Positions 34,521 to 45,375 of a stretch of 64,000 nucleotides of DNA are shown one piece after another. The notes below the pieces were generated by a model. The model searched no databases. It was given only the letters and a program-made list of their open reading frames with translations, and was not told where the DNA came from. Numbering within the stretch: the stretch's first letter is position 1; every line of letters starts with the position of its first letter. The stretch covers positions 1 through 64,000 of the forward strand of contig BQMF02000376.1 of NCBI GenBank assembly GCA_027922465.2. Direction: 5' to 3'. The position numbers and the translations under genes are program-made. The stretch comes from Turritopsis dohrnii (Eukaryota; Cnidaria; Hydrozoa; Anthoathecata; Oceaniidae).

Positions 34521-34540
34521 TATTATAATTTAAGGGAAGT

Positions 34541-34825
34541 GTTGAAAGTTATGATGAGTTTTATCTATCACATGGGAAAAACATACCAGCAAATCAGGCT
34601 GAAACTAGTCAAATAATTCTTACTGATTATTATTATCAAGCTGGTCTTGCTCTTACTCGTGTAATTACAGTAACATCATACAAGCCTAGCAAAGAATAAA
34701 CATTCAATGAAGAAAATCTCCTAAAGAATTTGCCAGATTAGGATGAATCCAATATCAAATTACAATTAACAACATATGAGGAAATAAACAAAATACTTGA
34801 GTTTAGGAATGACTTTTCATAATAC
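34541..34825 (+). pseudogene. Unidentified coding relic
   Basis: One frame reads with coding character across two isolated stops (TAA near 34699, TAG near 34740): SYDEFYLSHGKNIPANQAET, then YYQAGLALTRVITVTSYKP, then KLQLTTYEEINKILE. I do not recognise the family. It directly follows the MITE and precedes a LINE relic, so it may belong to another mobile element. Confidence 0.35.
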
Positions 34826-34849
34826 CTTAATACCAGCGATTGTAAACTA

Positions 34850-36735
34850 TGGTTTACAACTAGCCTTGATCCTTCTATATTCTTTTCAGACTTTCGTGTC
34901 GCCCTTCCTTTTATTCGTTTGTTCTGATATACACATGCATGGTGTTGTTTATGACACTCTACCTATCGCTCGCGTTCCTGACTTAGAATCTTCTGCTCAT
35001 TCTTACTTGTGTTTTGAAATTGCTATCCTGCATTGTGCTACCTCAATCTTCTTTTACTCAGCATTGCTCTATTCTTTGAAGCATTTCTGAAAACATGGAC
35101 AGCTGTGTGGAAATCCCACGACAAGCAATATTATATGTCGTGATTCCGTTGTTCCAGAATGGCTAGGACCAACTTACACAGATGATGCTGATATGGAAGC
35201 TTTCAACTTTTCTGTATCTGAGAATCTTTCTCAGAGTGTAACCCCATCTTCTCGTTTTCCCGACAATGATGCCCACCCTCCTTTGATCTTTGTCTGGTTT
35301 CTAACTTTAGTAGTTTTAGAGCCTCCCTTGAGCCTTTTACGTAGTTCTATTTATTTTGTGGTATCCATCTCCTTACATCAAAAGGCTAGTCAGACAAATA
35401 ACTATCCTTCTCATCGATCTTCGTGCAACTATCAGGTTTTTGAGACTTTTGGAAGCCCTGCAACATCTTCTCAAGCAAAGGGAAGTCTGCTATTTCTCCT
35501 CTCTTTGATGACGTGAATGTTATTACGACTGCCTACGGGAAGTGGGAGTTCTTTGCTTACAATTTTTTTGCAATTTTTTCTTACCTTAATTCTTCCTGAG
35601 TTTCCTTCTTGCTGTGATGTCACTCTCCAGGACATCTATGGTACGCCTTAAAACGTAGTTAAGCTTTTTTTAGAGCTTGATTCTTATTCAGCCGCCGGCC
35701 CTGACAAACCCCAGTTAAAATAAATTGTATTGAAACATTGTTTACAATGCTTCCACTGTATACAATCTTTCCGAAACCTTTTAATATTTGTCTGGTTAAC
35801 CATTCTTTTCAATCTTGTTAGAAATGTGCTTTTTGTTGTTCCAGTGTCTAGGAGCTCTGGTGATTGATTTGATCCTCTCAATTGTCCTCCTATAACTATG
35901 CTTTCAGTCGTACCTAAGGTCTTTGAATCTCTCATTAATTTTGCATTAGTGTTGAAACCTGGAATTTCACTCGTTTCATTCGTTTCATTCGCTTTCATTC
36001 GTTTTTGGAATCATCACTATGGTTTTCGTGATGCACGTTCCACTGCTGATGTCCTGATCTTATTACTGATAAATCTATCGCACTCTAAACAAAAATGGAG
36101 TGGCTAGAGCTGGTACACTTAACATTAACGCTTTCAACAGGATCTGACATGCAGGCTTTCTGTGTTGTCTGTCTACGGTATTCATGGAAAGGTCTTAAAG
36201 ATCATTGAATCTTTTCCGCATGATCGACGGCTGAAAATTGTCTTGGATGACCAAGCCTCTTCCACCTTCTCGATTATAGCTGTTGTTCACCAAGGCTCTA
36301 TCCTTGGTCCTGGTCACGTTGGCTCTTTAATGTCGGTGTTTTTGTTGATGACACTTCCATCTATGACTGCTCTAATGGTAAACCTGATCTCTTTATTCAA
36401 ACGGAACTAGCTGCTTCTCTGGAATATGATCTCTCAACTATTCTGGAATCGAGGTTCTGGCTGGTGTGTTTCTTTTTTATGGCTTTTAGACGAAACTTCT
36501 TTCTATTAATCGTAACAGCATCGTCAATCACTTGTCTGTTAGAATGAATGGAAGTTATTTCCCTGTTGTCTCGTTCATTTCGTTTCATTTTGTATCCCAG
36601 TATTGCAAAGTCAGCTTCTATGAAGTTTGGTGGCGATTTTTCACCTTCAAAAACTGTTATTCGGCCTTCACTGTTGTCATATTGTTATATTGCCTCCTAT
36701 CTCGATTGTTTCCTTGCTTGATGGAATTCAGATGA
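34850..36735 (+). pseudogene. Second LINE, heavily decayed
   Basis: Reverse transcriptase motifs are scattered over all three plus frames. HHYGFRDARSTADVLILL lies at about 36013-36066. LSVYGIHGKVLKIIESF with the following KIVLDDQASSTFSI lies at 36155-36280. HQGSILGPG, the GVPQGSILGP counterpart, lies near 36288, and a catalytic box FVDDTSIYDC near 36338. The upstream part (34850-35900) probably holds endonuclease and linker, but I cannot read firm motifs there. The sequence differs from the 20.9-24.95 kb LINE, so this is another family. Boundaries are approximate. Confidence 0.65.
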
Positions 36736-37121
36736 GTGTTGTTAATTTCGTTGGACCTCAATAAAAACTCAATAACAAAAAAAACAACCTACCAATCGAT
36801 TAAGCTGATGAAATGCATTTCGTGCATATGTATGATTAGGACTCTTCTGGTTCAGATATATTGCCTATCAGGTGAATTTCTGCTTTCATGCTCCGTGCAT
36901 GTCTGTGGTTATTTTTTGGCCAAAGTCTTGTTTGAGATTTTGACACTGTTGGAGCTCTTGATGCTCTTGCATACTTCTATTTCCGTCGCTTTTGCGGATG
37001 CTTTCGTCTCTTAAGCTACAAAGTTCTCCTGTGTATAAAAATCAATGTGTGGATTTTTCCCCTCAAATTGCTTTAAAACAGTACTGCTGTTAAAAGCTTT
37101 AGATAAGCTGTAAAAGATTTA
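36736..37121. other. Intergenic DNA
   Basis: Nothing supported beyond possible further LINE decay. Confidence 0.4.
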
Positions 37122-37416
37122 TACCGGGTGTGCCAAAAGAGTCCAGGTATTGGAGAAGATATTTCTCCAAAACTACAAGGTTTTTAGGTGTAAACCTAAT
37201 TTTAAAGTAAAGATAATTTCTTAACTTTTTATACAATAACTTTGGTTCATTCCTTATATGATTAGATATGATGGTAAAACCTTCATGTCAATTTTCAAAA
37301 AACATCAAATTTTAACAAAAAAAGGGGTGTCAAATTTTGGAAAAAGCATTTTCATTTGTATTACACATTTTTTTGCGCTATAGATAACACCTGGACTTTT
37401 TTTGGAGCACCAGGTA
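37122..37416. mobile_element. Mariner-type MITE with TACCGGGTG ends
   Basis: TACCGGGTGTGCCAAAAGAG at the left pairs in reverse with CTTTTTTTGGAGCACCAGGTA at the right, and the next words (TCCAGGT / ACCTGGA) also pair. About 295 bp, no coding sequence. Confidence 0.7.
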
Positions 37417-38178
37417 GATGCATCTTCCATGCATTTATGCTTGGTTGAAGATGAAAATCTGCCGTACTGCATCTTGCATCGACATCACCTTTCAGGGACT
37501 GCGGGTCAAGGTGGCTAAGGGAGCTTTGTCGTAAACAGTGATTTTTGCATATAATAGAGTTTTTTTGAAAATGCTTTACCTAAACATAGCAAATTTTCTT
37601 GGCGCTAATTAGTCAGCCATTTTTCCGACTTTCTATGTGGGTATTTTAAGTTCCACCGCCCGTATATAAGAAAAGCAAGAAACCCTGGGTTTGAAGTTGG
37701 TTTCTCGCAATTTCTCACAATTTCCTCACACTCATACATACTCTTCCACACGCAACGTAAAAGTCAGAGTTAGTTAAGGTTAGATTCACACTATATGAAT
37801 TCTGGCAAATTTGGATCTACATCTTTGACCACAATTATGATGAATGTTTAGCTTTTTAATGGAAACTATTTCTACTTTTTCATGACGAAAAATTATAGCT
37901 GCTGAAAAATGATTATATATAACGAATAAAGAAAACATATTTTAAACAACCTTTTTGAATTAAAATTATAAAAAAGCCACGTTGATACCCCCATCATTGT
38001 CTTTGAATCATTTAGCTCTTTCGCGTGTGAAAATGTAAATATTCGCATGAGCGGGAAAATGAATAAAATGTTGATGAGTTCGTGAGATGCTGAAATGACA
38101 ATAATTTTTAAGCCCTCTTAAACATTGTCATGACTGAATGTTTTTTTGTTGTTGTTAATAATATATTAATCAACAGAA
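37417..38178. other. Intergenic DNA
   Basis: No supported feature. Confidence 0.5.
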
Positions 38179-38650
38179 ATGTCCCAAACAATGGCCAGAG
38201 TTCATGTCAGGAACAAGAAAGAGCTGGTAGAGCTGTTGTTACATGATTGTTCCCATTTTTCCGCTCACAAAGGCCATTTTAATCATAGAGCCAAATTATA
38301 TGTGAGTGCGTGTAGAAATTTCATGAAAGTTCCTATGGAAAATGGTGTCATCAGAGGTAGAGGCGTTACAGAACGACCAAGAAGGTTCTTATACGAACGT
38401 TCTTCTTTGTGCAAACTACTGCAGCAACTACGTTGGCGTACGCTTAGTGTGCATATCGATAGTCGATACGGATATTCCTCTCCACGCCGTTTATTTCTTC
38501 GATCGAATTACCTGTAGAGTACTTACTGAAATCAGTGTCCGTGACAGACTAAGAATCTTGAATACCTCACTTCAAGGAAATCAACATTGCCAGCGCTCCA
38601 TTTCTTTCACTGGAAATGATTCTACACAAACTCTTTCCATGAAATAAGAA
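38179..38650 (+). pseudogene. Relic of a transposon-associated protein (EEADT/TGCDSTSAF type)
   Basis: Two frames join near 38345. The first has RNKKELVELLLHDCSHF. The second has ALQNDQEGSYTNVLLCANY, then ISIVDTDIPLHAVYFF, then SISFTGNDSTQTL. The order matches proteins abundant in cnidarian genomes in which NKKEL..FL, a HEEADT segment, a DTDV strand and an AFTGCDSTSAF motif follow each other. Those proteins are usually linked to mobile elements. The name of the domain is not known to me. The frameshift and the changed EEADT segment (EGSYT) indicate a pseudogene. Confidence 0.45.
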
Positions 38651-40018
38651 AGAAGAAAAGGCTATCGCTTTCGAAATGTTTTCGAATAACTTGGAGATGT
38701 AATATAATTTGAAATCTTCGTTTCTCGTCTTTAGGGTATCAAAAAAACCTATTAAAAAAACTGGACCCGCAACAATTACCGCCGACAAGAGATATGTTTT
38801 ACTGACCACCTAAAACGAGTTTCATATGCCACAGCAGTAATCCCGATTAATTTCATCTATTGTATGTCAAATTTCCAACTGCGAATCAAACCTGTGTTTA
38901 TGTTATTCTCATATGGCATCAAGTGCTCCTACATATGTGCAGTTGTAAAGGTTGTGAGATCATCAATAATGATGATGATTATGATGATGACGAAAATGGT
39001 GATGAAGCCAATCATCACGGAGAATTTGCCGCATTAAATTTATTTGACTATTTTAGCGGCAAAATTTCAAAATACGGACTATAGGGAAGGTGACTTAAAT
39101 AAAAGATTTAGTGGTAATATACTGTTGTGACGTCATCAAAACACATTTTGCTTCTGTGAAAAAAATCGAGAATGTCCAGCAAACATTTTTTGCACCTTCT
39201 TATGTGTGAGAACTCTGAAAGTTTCAATTTGTCTGGCAAATGTTTTTTGATTTTTTACTCTTAGCTTCCTGACTAATCTAGCGTGAATCCATTTTCAACT
39301 CATTTATCTATCGCCTGCTCGTAAACAAACATAAAAAAATGGCCATTTCACATCGCTCGAAAAAAAATCATTTATTGTATTTTTCCATGGCAGTTTGTTA
39401 TGCCACATGGCTTTTATTTTTTGCAAAAAAACCCAAACAACTTTGATACGAGTATGGTGCAACAAATTCCCATTTCATCCATCCCACCCACCACATAAAG
39501 ACAAGGAAAATACCCCTGGGGAAGAGGTTGCACAGCTTCCAATCGAACTCTGAGTGCTGCGCAAAGAGTTCTATCTTGGTAACGCGCACCCTCGTGCATC
39601 AAGCAAGCTGTGATTATGCTAGTGGTCGAGAAGGGGATTCTATAGATACTACTATGAAATAAAAATTAAAGACATTAACGGTAAATTGTCATGTGTTGGA
39701 TTATGATAAAGTTTTGTGAATGTCAGGCAAGTAATGTAGATGTTTTTTATCAAAAATGGCGCAGTTTGTTCACCGCCACTCGCACATGCTGCTCCACCAT
39801 CTTTTTTGCACATGTATCGATGACATTATTTCTTTCTCTTTTAAGACATTACGTATTGAGTATTTTGAGATTGATGTTTTCACTAATTTACAGTATTATT
39901 GTATGTTATGTATATATTATACTTTGCGTTGAAATTTCACCTGGAGACAAACAGTATAATCTTTAATATTAAAACTCTTATTAAAATCTAATAAGGTCAA
40001 AATCTAAAATACAGATAA
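38651..40018. other. Intergenic DNA
   Basis: Contains a short GAT-rich tract at 38970-39005. At 39505-39600 lies a locally GC-richer stretch with CCCCTGGGGAAGAGGTTGCA. No gene is seen. Confidence 0.45.
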
Positions 40019-40501
40019 CAGTCTTCTCCTTTTAAAAATGCCATGCGTGCGGTAAAACGCACTTGTAAAATTTCCTACGCAAATTGCATGCATCATCGTA
40101 CCTTACCAATGCGATGGATCACACGTTGCTCGAAATTTATGTGCGTGCCATCTGATATTTTACGTGAAAATATAATAATAATATTTGGATAGCTGTTAAA
40201 ACAAATAAGTGATACCATTGCATAATAATCTTTGTTTGTTTCTATGGATTATTAAGAAATGAAAGGATAGAGTGAATATTCCACTTAGGAAATCATTTCT
40301 AAATAGAAACCAGGTGATTGTAGTCAATTCCGCAGCGTTTATTGACTCATTAAAATCGTATGCTATTATGCCCACAAACAAAGGATGTTTTTTCACACGT
40401 TGATGACAAATTGGCCCGTACGATTAAATGTATGCCTAGGACTTTTGACGCGTGTGACAGCGCGTGCGTGTGCGATCGCACTCGTCAAAAGGAGAAGACT
40501 G
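40019..40501. mobile_element. MITE with CAGTCTTCTCCTTTT ends and a 6-bp target duplication
   Basis: Inverted ends CAGTCTTCTCCTTTT / AAAAGGAGAAGACTG are flanked by AGATAA on both sides (40013-40018 and 40502-40507). Subterminal GCGTGCG / CGCACGC words occur in both arms. 483 bp, no coding sequence. A 6-bp duplication is unusual and would fit IS3EU or Dada rather than mariner, hAT or Harbinger. Confidence 0.7.
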
Positions 40502-40559
40502 AGATAAATAAAATTTACATTCAGAAATTTTAAAACAGAATCTGATACCTTATACCTAC

Positions 40560-41100
40560 TCTACCTTGAAGTCTTTGAGAATCTTCAAAGGATCTGCCAA
40601 CTTTCGTCTTCGAAAGTCACTTGCTCAAGCTCTTATCCTTTCGAGAATTAACTACAGAAACGTATTGCTCATGGGAGCCCCTCAGTACCTCCTAAGGAAA
40701 CTGCAGAAACTCCAAAATGCTGCAGCTGGCTTTGTGTATGGACGGCATGCCAGTGAGATAGACGTTATCAAGTTGCAATGGGCTAGCAGTCAAAGAAATG
40801 ATCTCACTTTCCTTGGTAAAAATGGCACACAAAGCCCTAAACAACCCTTCATGGCCAACTTATCTTAAGTTAACAAAATCACGTCCTCCTGGAAGAAAAC
40901 TTCACTAGGAAATTCAACACAAGTATAACATCGACATGACTGACGCTTTTGAGGGTTCCTTTGCCCAACAAGCTGGTGGTTGTTTTAATGACCTTCCGAA
41001 CAACTTGAAAAACATTGAAAAATTTGAAACGTTCGCGGAAAAATGTTTTTCCTATTTTATTGATAAAGCCGTTGCTCGGGTTTACTCAAATCAATAACAT
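40560..41100 (+). pseudogene. C-terminal fragment of a third LINE
   Basis: KSLAQALILSRINYRNVLLM, then LLRKLQKLQNAAAGFVYG, then a KLQWASSQRND segment form the typical region downstream of CR1/L2-type reverse transcriptases (LILSRLDYCN..L, LQ..QNAAARL, LHWLP...R). After frame breaks, FNDLPNNLKN and FETFAEKCFSYFIDKA match the end of such proteins. No RT core is left, which is usual for 5'-truncated LINE insertions. Confidence 0.65.
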
Positions 41101-43157
41101 ATTTTTAATTCTAATAATATTATTACTTTACCTCTATTATTTTCATCTGTTAGCATTACTTTTTTTTATCGAGTCTTCCTCTATTCTATTGATGCGTACC
41201 ATTTGTAACCCAAGTTACAATTATTTGATATTACAAGCTTCATTATCCAACTTACTGCGACACCCACTCTACCCTTCTACCTTGTTAGCCTATTTCTTAA
41301 TTTAATCTAATTTAGTATAAGTTATGTCGGTATATTATTATACGTTTTTATACATTATACGTAGCATCATGCATATATATTTTATCCTATACGCTTTCTC
41401 TGTAAGAAGATTCATATTGATGGATGCAGGAAAAATATCGATTAAAAAAAAAATAAATAAATAAAATAAAAGACTGTACAAACATACCATTCAAATAAAA
41501 GTCAGACAAATTCATAAACTCAAGCGCACCTAGAAAAATCGTAAGCAAGAGTAAAATCATCAACTGAAAGAGTTTTGCTTGTGAACGACTCCCTCTGATA
41601 CATAGCAAAAAACGTAAATTTAAAAAGATTAAATTCCGTCAGATTAAATTTCACCTGGAGATGTAACTGTTGTTCTGATGCTATAAAAATTCATTTGGTA
41701 CAATATTTTAAATTTAGTGTTATTTCATTTCCTGTTTATTGCAATTTGTTTATATACAGAACCTATTCAGCATGTTTATATACAAGAACTATGATCTGTT
41801 TTAATATTAAACTTATTAATTATTCTTGTAAAGCAAATAACGGCTATTGTTTCTTTTGTAATCTTTTTTATTCAACCCATGGCAAAATGGAATTTCTTTG
41901 GAAGATGTTTTCTCGATAATATTTTTGCGTTACTTATCTGTCTTTAAATACCTCCAAAAAACCCTACGATGGAGGTATCGTTACGTAGTTTTTTTTCAAT
42001 TGAAAAAATGGGTTTATAAAAACAAAACGTTACTACAATTTTTTCTTTAAGCGATGAAGGGAGAAATTCAAGAAAACTCTATTTTAACAAGTGTTTATCA
42101 TAAATCTTTTATTTTGTCAGAACTAGGACTTGTTTAGGAAACCTGTAGTAACATTTTTTAAGTAAGTAGACATAGAAAACAATAACATAAAAATGCTGCA
42201 GAAAATAGAAACTAAGCCTTTCTAAAATGCCCTTATCCGCAATAACTTTTTAAAACAAAAGTAGCCGCAAAGGCATGTTCAGCCTGCATTGAGTTAACGA
42301 AAAAAAAAATTCATGAATTGGCAATCGCAAACTTTGGTGTGCAGTCAGTTTCGCATCTTAACGTTTTTTCAGGGTTTCCCAGTCGTGTTTCAAGTTTTTG
42401 TAATTTTGAAGCCTGAATAAAAATATCTGCAGCAAATTATTACATTAGCAGCGAAAGCCAATACCGTATTAAAACACCCGTGGACTCCTACTCCTACTAC
42501 TCCTCCTCCGGCCGAAATGGCAATTAGTCTGCGATTTAGAGTCTGTGAGTCCGCACTAAAAACTCAATATACATTCTAATGAACGAACGCAGCCTTTTGA
42601 ATTTTCAAAGGTTTTAAAATACTGTCTTTGAACATCAAGGTTTTATCGAGTTAAAAATGGGCAGTTATCTGTTCGAATTCATTTTCGGTTTCAAGAAATT
42701 ATAATTCAAAATTTAATTCAAAACATACATTTTTTTTCTTCGAAGAAACACGTTTTTTTTCTACATAAGCTCTTATAAAAAAACGTACATTATAAACAGC
42801 TCATGCATGTATAATTCTTTTGTCTTCTAATAAATTAAATTGCTGGTGTGTTACGATTAGACCCTATTTACACGAGTTAGTAATTTTAAACATCTTTTAT
42901 GCCTGTTTTCCACCAGTAAGATATCTCAAGAAATAACGTTTACAGAACTTTTAAGAACTTTAAGTAAAATTTCGAAAGTATTCTTGTGGCAAGTACTTTT
43001 GCTGCTACCGTTTTGCGCCATCTGGCTCTTGTTGCACTTAAAACCAGCGATGAGGGACGTATAATTGGAGAACTGAGGTTTTATTCCTGGACTGTTTTAA
43101 CTTCCTTTGCTGCTGGCTTTATTGCTTAATAAAGCTTCCTTGTTCGCACATGAAGAC
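41101..43157. other. Intergenic DNA with a possible Helitron 3' remnant
   Basis: At 42262-42300 the minus strand reads AACGCAGGCTGAACATG-like words followed by TTTGCGGCTAC. This is a damaged family-A 3' end lacking its hairpin, and it may be the other end of the Helitron whose 5' end is at 45333. No gene is seen. Confidence 0.4.
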
Positions 43158-43161
43158 AAAT

Positions 43162-44195
43162 GTGACGGTTTATGGGAAAAGGATAACAAGCTAAATTTCG
43201 ATTCTTTTAAAATCGAAATTTAGCTGCAAAAAATCGATTTTATACTAATCATATAAAGTTTTATTGGCATATAGCCAATAGAAACAATGAAAATGTATAT
43301 TCACTTTACAACAAAAAATTTCAAAAGTTTAAACGTCCGGCTGTTAACTTTTGATGGATGTCGCAACATGCTGAAATTCTTTCTTTCGCTTCTGTTTTGC
43401 ATTAATTTTCGTGTTGACATACTTCTTGCAATCCGATTGGCTGGTAAAAGTTTCGCGGCTTCTTAACCAATAAGAATCCTTTTCGGCTTAAATTATGTAA
43501 ATTCTAGATGTTGTTGTTGTACCGAATTCAGTATAATTACAGGTAGCACACGTTAGTGTTTAATACTGAACTAATTACCTGGTTCTCATTCAGTTAGATA
43601 TAAAAGAAACGACAGTTACTGCTAAAGTTGTTAAGAATAGAAACCGTACGCTGTAATTTTTTTTTATTCCGTTGTTCGATCGCTATTTTGGTAAACTCCT
43701 TCGGGGGAAAAAGTTTATTATTTTAAAACCTTTTAATGCGATCTAAGTATTTTTTTATTGTCTTTATCATGAGACGATGTCCATAACGGGAGCATTAGAT
43801 TCAATAAAAGATCACTGACGACAGATGACCAGATCATTAAAACAAAACGATATAGAAATGTAAACTTGTTGGATATTTTTCGGAAACTTTTTATTTCGAT
43901 TTAGCGAAGTAACAGAGTCCCCCGGTCAAAAAACAAAATGGCGCATACCGATGTGAAAAATATAAACAAAACTTTTTAACAGCGATAACGGTACTCCATT
44001 TAGAATCCAAAAATCGATTTTTTAGAATCTAAATTTCGAATTCGAATTTTAGAAGCTAAATTTCGATTTCGATTTCGATTTTTTGAAGCTAAATTTCGAT
44101 TTTTTAGAAGCTAAATTTAGCTTTAAATAATCGAAAATCGAAATTTCGATTTAAATCGAAATTTAGCTTGTTATCCTTTTCCCATAAACTGTCAC
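43162..44195. mobile_element. Long-TIR element, copy 1 (GTGACGG family)
   Basis: Ends GTGACGGTTTATGGGAAAAG / CTTTTCCCATAAACTGTCAC with the AAAT flank repeated on both sides (43158-43161, 44196-44199). Subterminal arms are filled with copies of a word like AGCTAAATTTCGATT in both orientations. The interior (43535-43715) shares words with 55720-56030: TATAATTACAGGTAGCAC, GCGTTAGTGTTTAATACTGA, ATTACCTGGTTCT and TTGTTCGATCG. 1034 bp, no transposase. Confidence 0.8.
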
Positions 44196-44432
44196 AAATA
44201 TGTTCCTTGTGTTTCAAGTCTTGCATGTTCTAAACTTAGCCGTTCATTTTTGCGGTTGCATTTAAAATGTCAGCAAACTTTCTTGCTTTACACAATGCTT
44301 TCCAAACATGAACTTCGCGTGGTTTTTACAATTTTAAACCAATCAAATACCAATTTAAACAATGGTTCTGAAAAAACTACATTTCTGATGTGCTATTTAT
44401 TTACTTTTTAAAACCAATTGTTTTCTACTCAA

Positions 44433-45333
44433 ACGTAGAGAGAAAAAACTTCTGTTTTAAAAAAGTTACGCGCTCTAACATGGGTGATATCAAAAGTAGG
44501 CGGGAATGGTTTCTCTTCTTAAAAAGATCACAGGGGAGGAGAAAAAAGGCACGTGCTAAATCAGTGTCGCATCCAGAACATTTATGGGGACATCAATTTT
44601 CAGCAGGGGGTTTCGGGGCGGCTGTGATGCTCCCGGAATCTCTGACATTTTAGTACTTTCAAGAGTCAAAAAATCACTTATTTAAATGTTTTATGAAGTA
44701 TACTTCGAATTTGGTTACTGATTGCATAACTAAGAACTGCATCAGAGAGAAGCTCTAAATTACTATTTAAAAGACGAGACAAATTAAACCTTTATGTTAC
44801 GTTTATAAACTATATAATTTTGCATTGTTCTAAATTAGTTTTGTTTAATTTGTTCACGAATTTATCATTCAGATCTTGTCTTTTGGTTATTTTTTGGGGA
44901 CATTTTTTGGGCGCCCATAACGTTTCAACGTTATCATTTTCAATCTGAATGTGACACTGTAAATGAATGAAGTTAATAAAAAACATGTTCGATCAGAAGC
45001 GCATAATGATTACATAAAAAATTAAATTATTAAAAGAAAAGCAAAAAATATTTTGTTTCATGACACTCTTTTTTTACCTATCGGTTTTTAAACATTTTGA
45101 TTGCTCGAAAAAAAAGGATCACCCGTCTCACACAGTCAAGCAAGCGTTACGATACAACACTGGCAAACCGAACACGATACCGTGTTATGCCGCTGCTTGT
45201 TGCCCAAAATGTTTAATCAGTTAGTTTCTTTGTATTTAGGTGATGTATTGTTTTCAAAGCCAAGTCAATGGTGGTCTTTGGTATATACCAATAATAATAA
45301 AAACAGACGGAGAATCGGCTATTAATATATAGA
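44433..45333 (-). mobile_element. Helitron family A, long form, 5' part
   Basis: The 5' end A|TCTATATATTAATAGCC is at 45333 on the minus strand. The body shares AGTTACGCGCTCTAACATGG, the AAAAAGATCAC.GGGAGGAG block, TTTTTACCTATCGGTTTTTA and GATGTATTGTTTTCAAAGCC with the 25571-26432 copy. Further left it is diverged or interrupted. A degraded 3' end may lie at 42262. Confidence 0.7.
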
Positions 45334-45336
45334 TAC

Positions 45337-45375
45337 TAGTAACCAGTGTAAAAAGTTTTTACGGATTTTAATTCT
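45337..45375 (-). repeat. Helitron-like 3' end of family B next to the family-A 5' end
   Basis: Minus strand: ATTAAAATCC, hairpin CCGTAAAAACTTTTTACACTGG, TTACTAG, then T. The family-A Helitron begins two bases further on. It matches the ends at 494-541 and 621-657. Confidence 0.5.
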
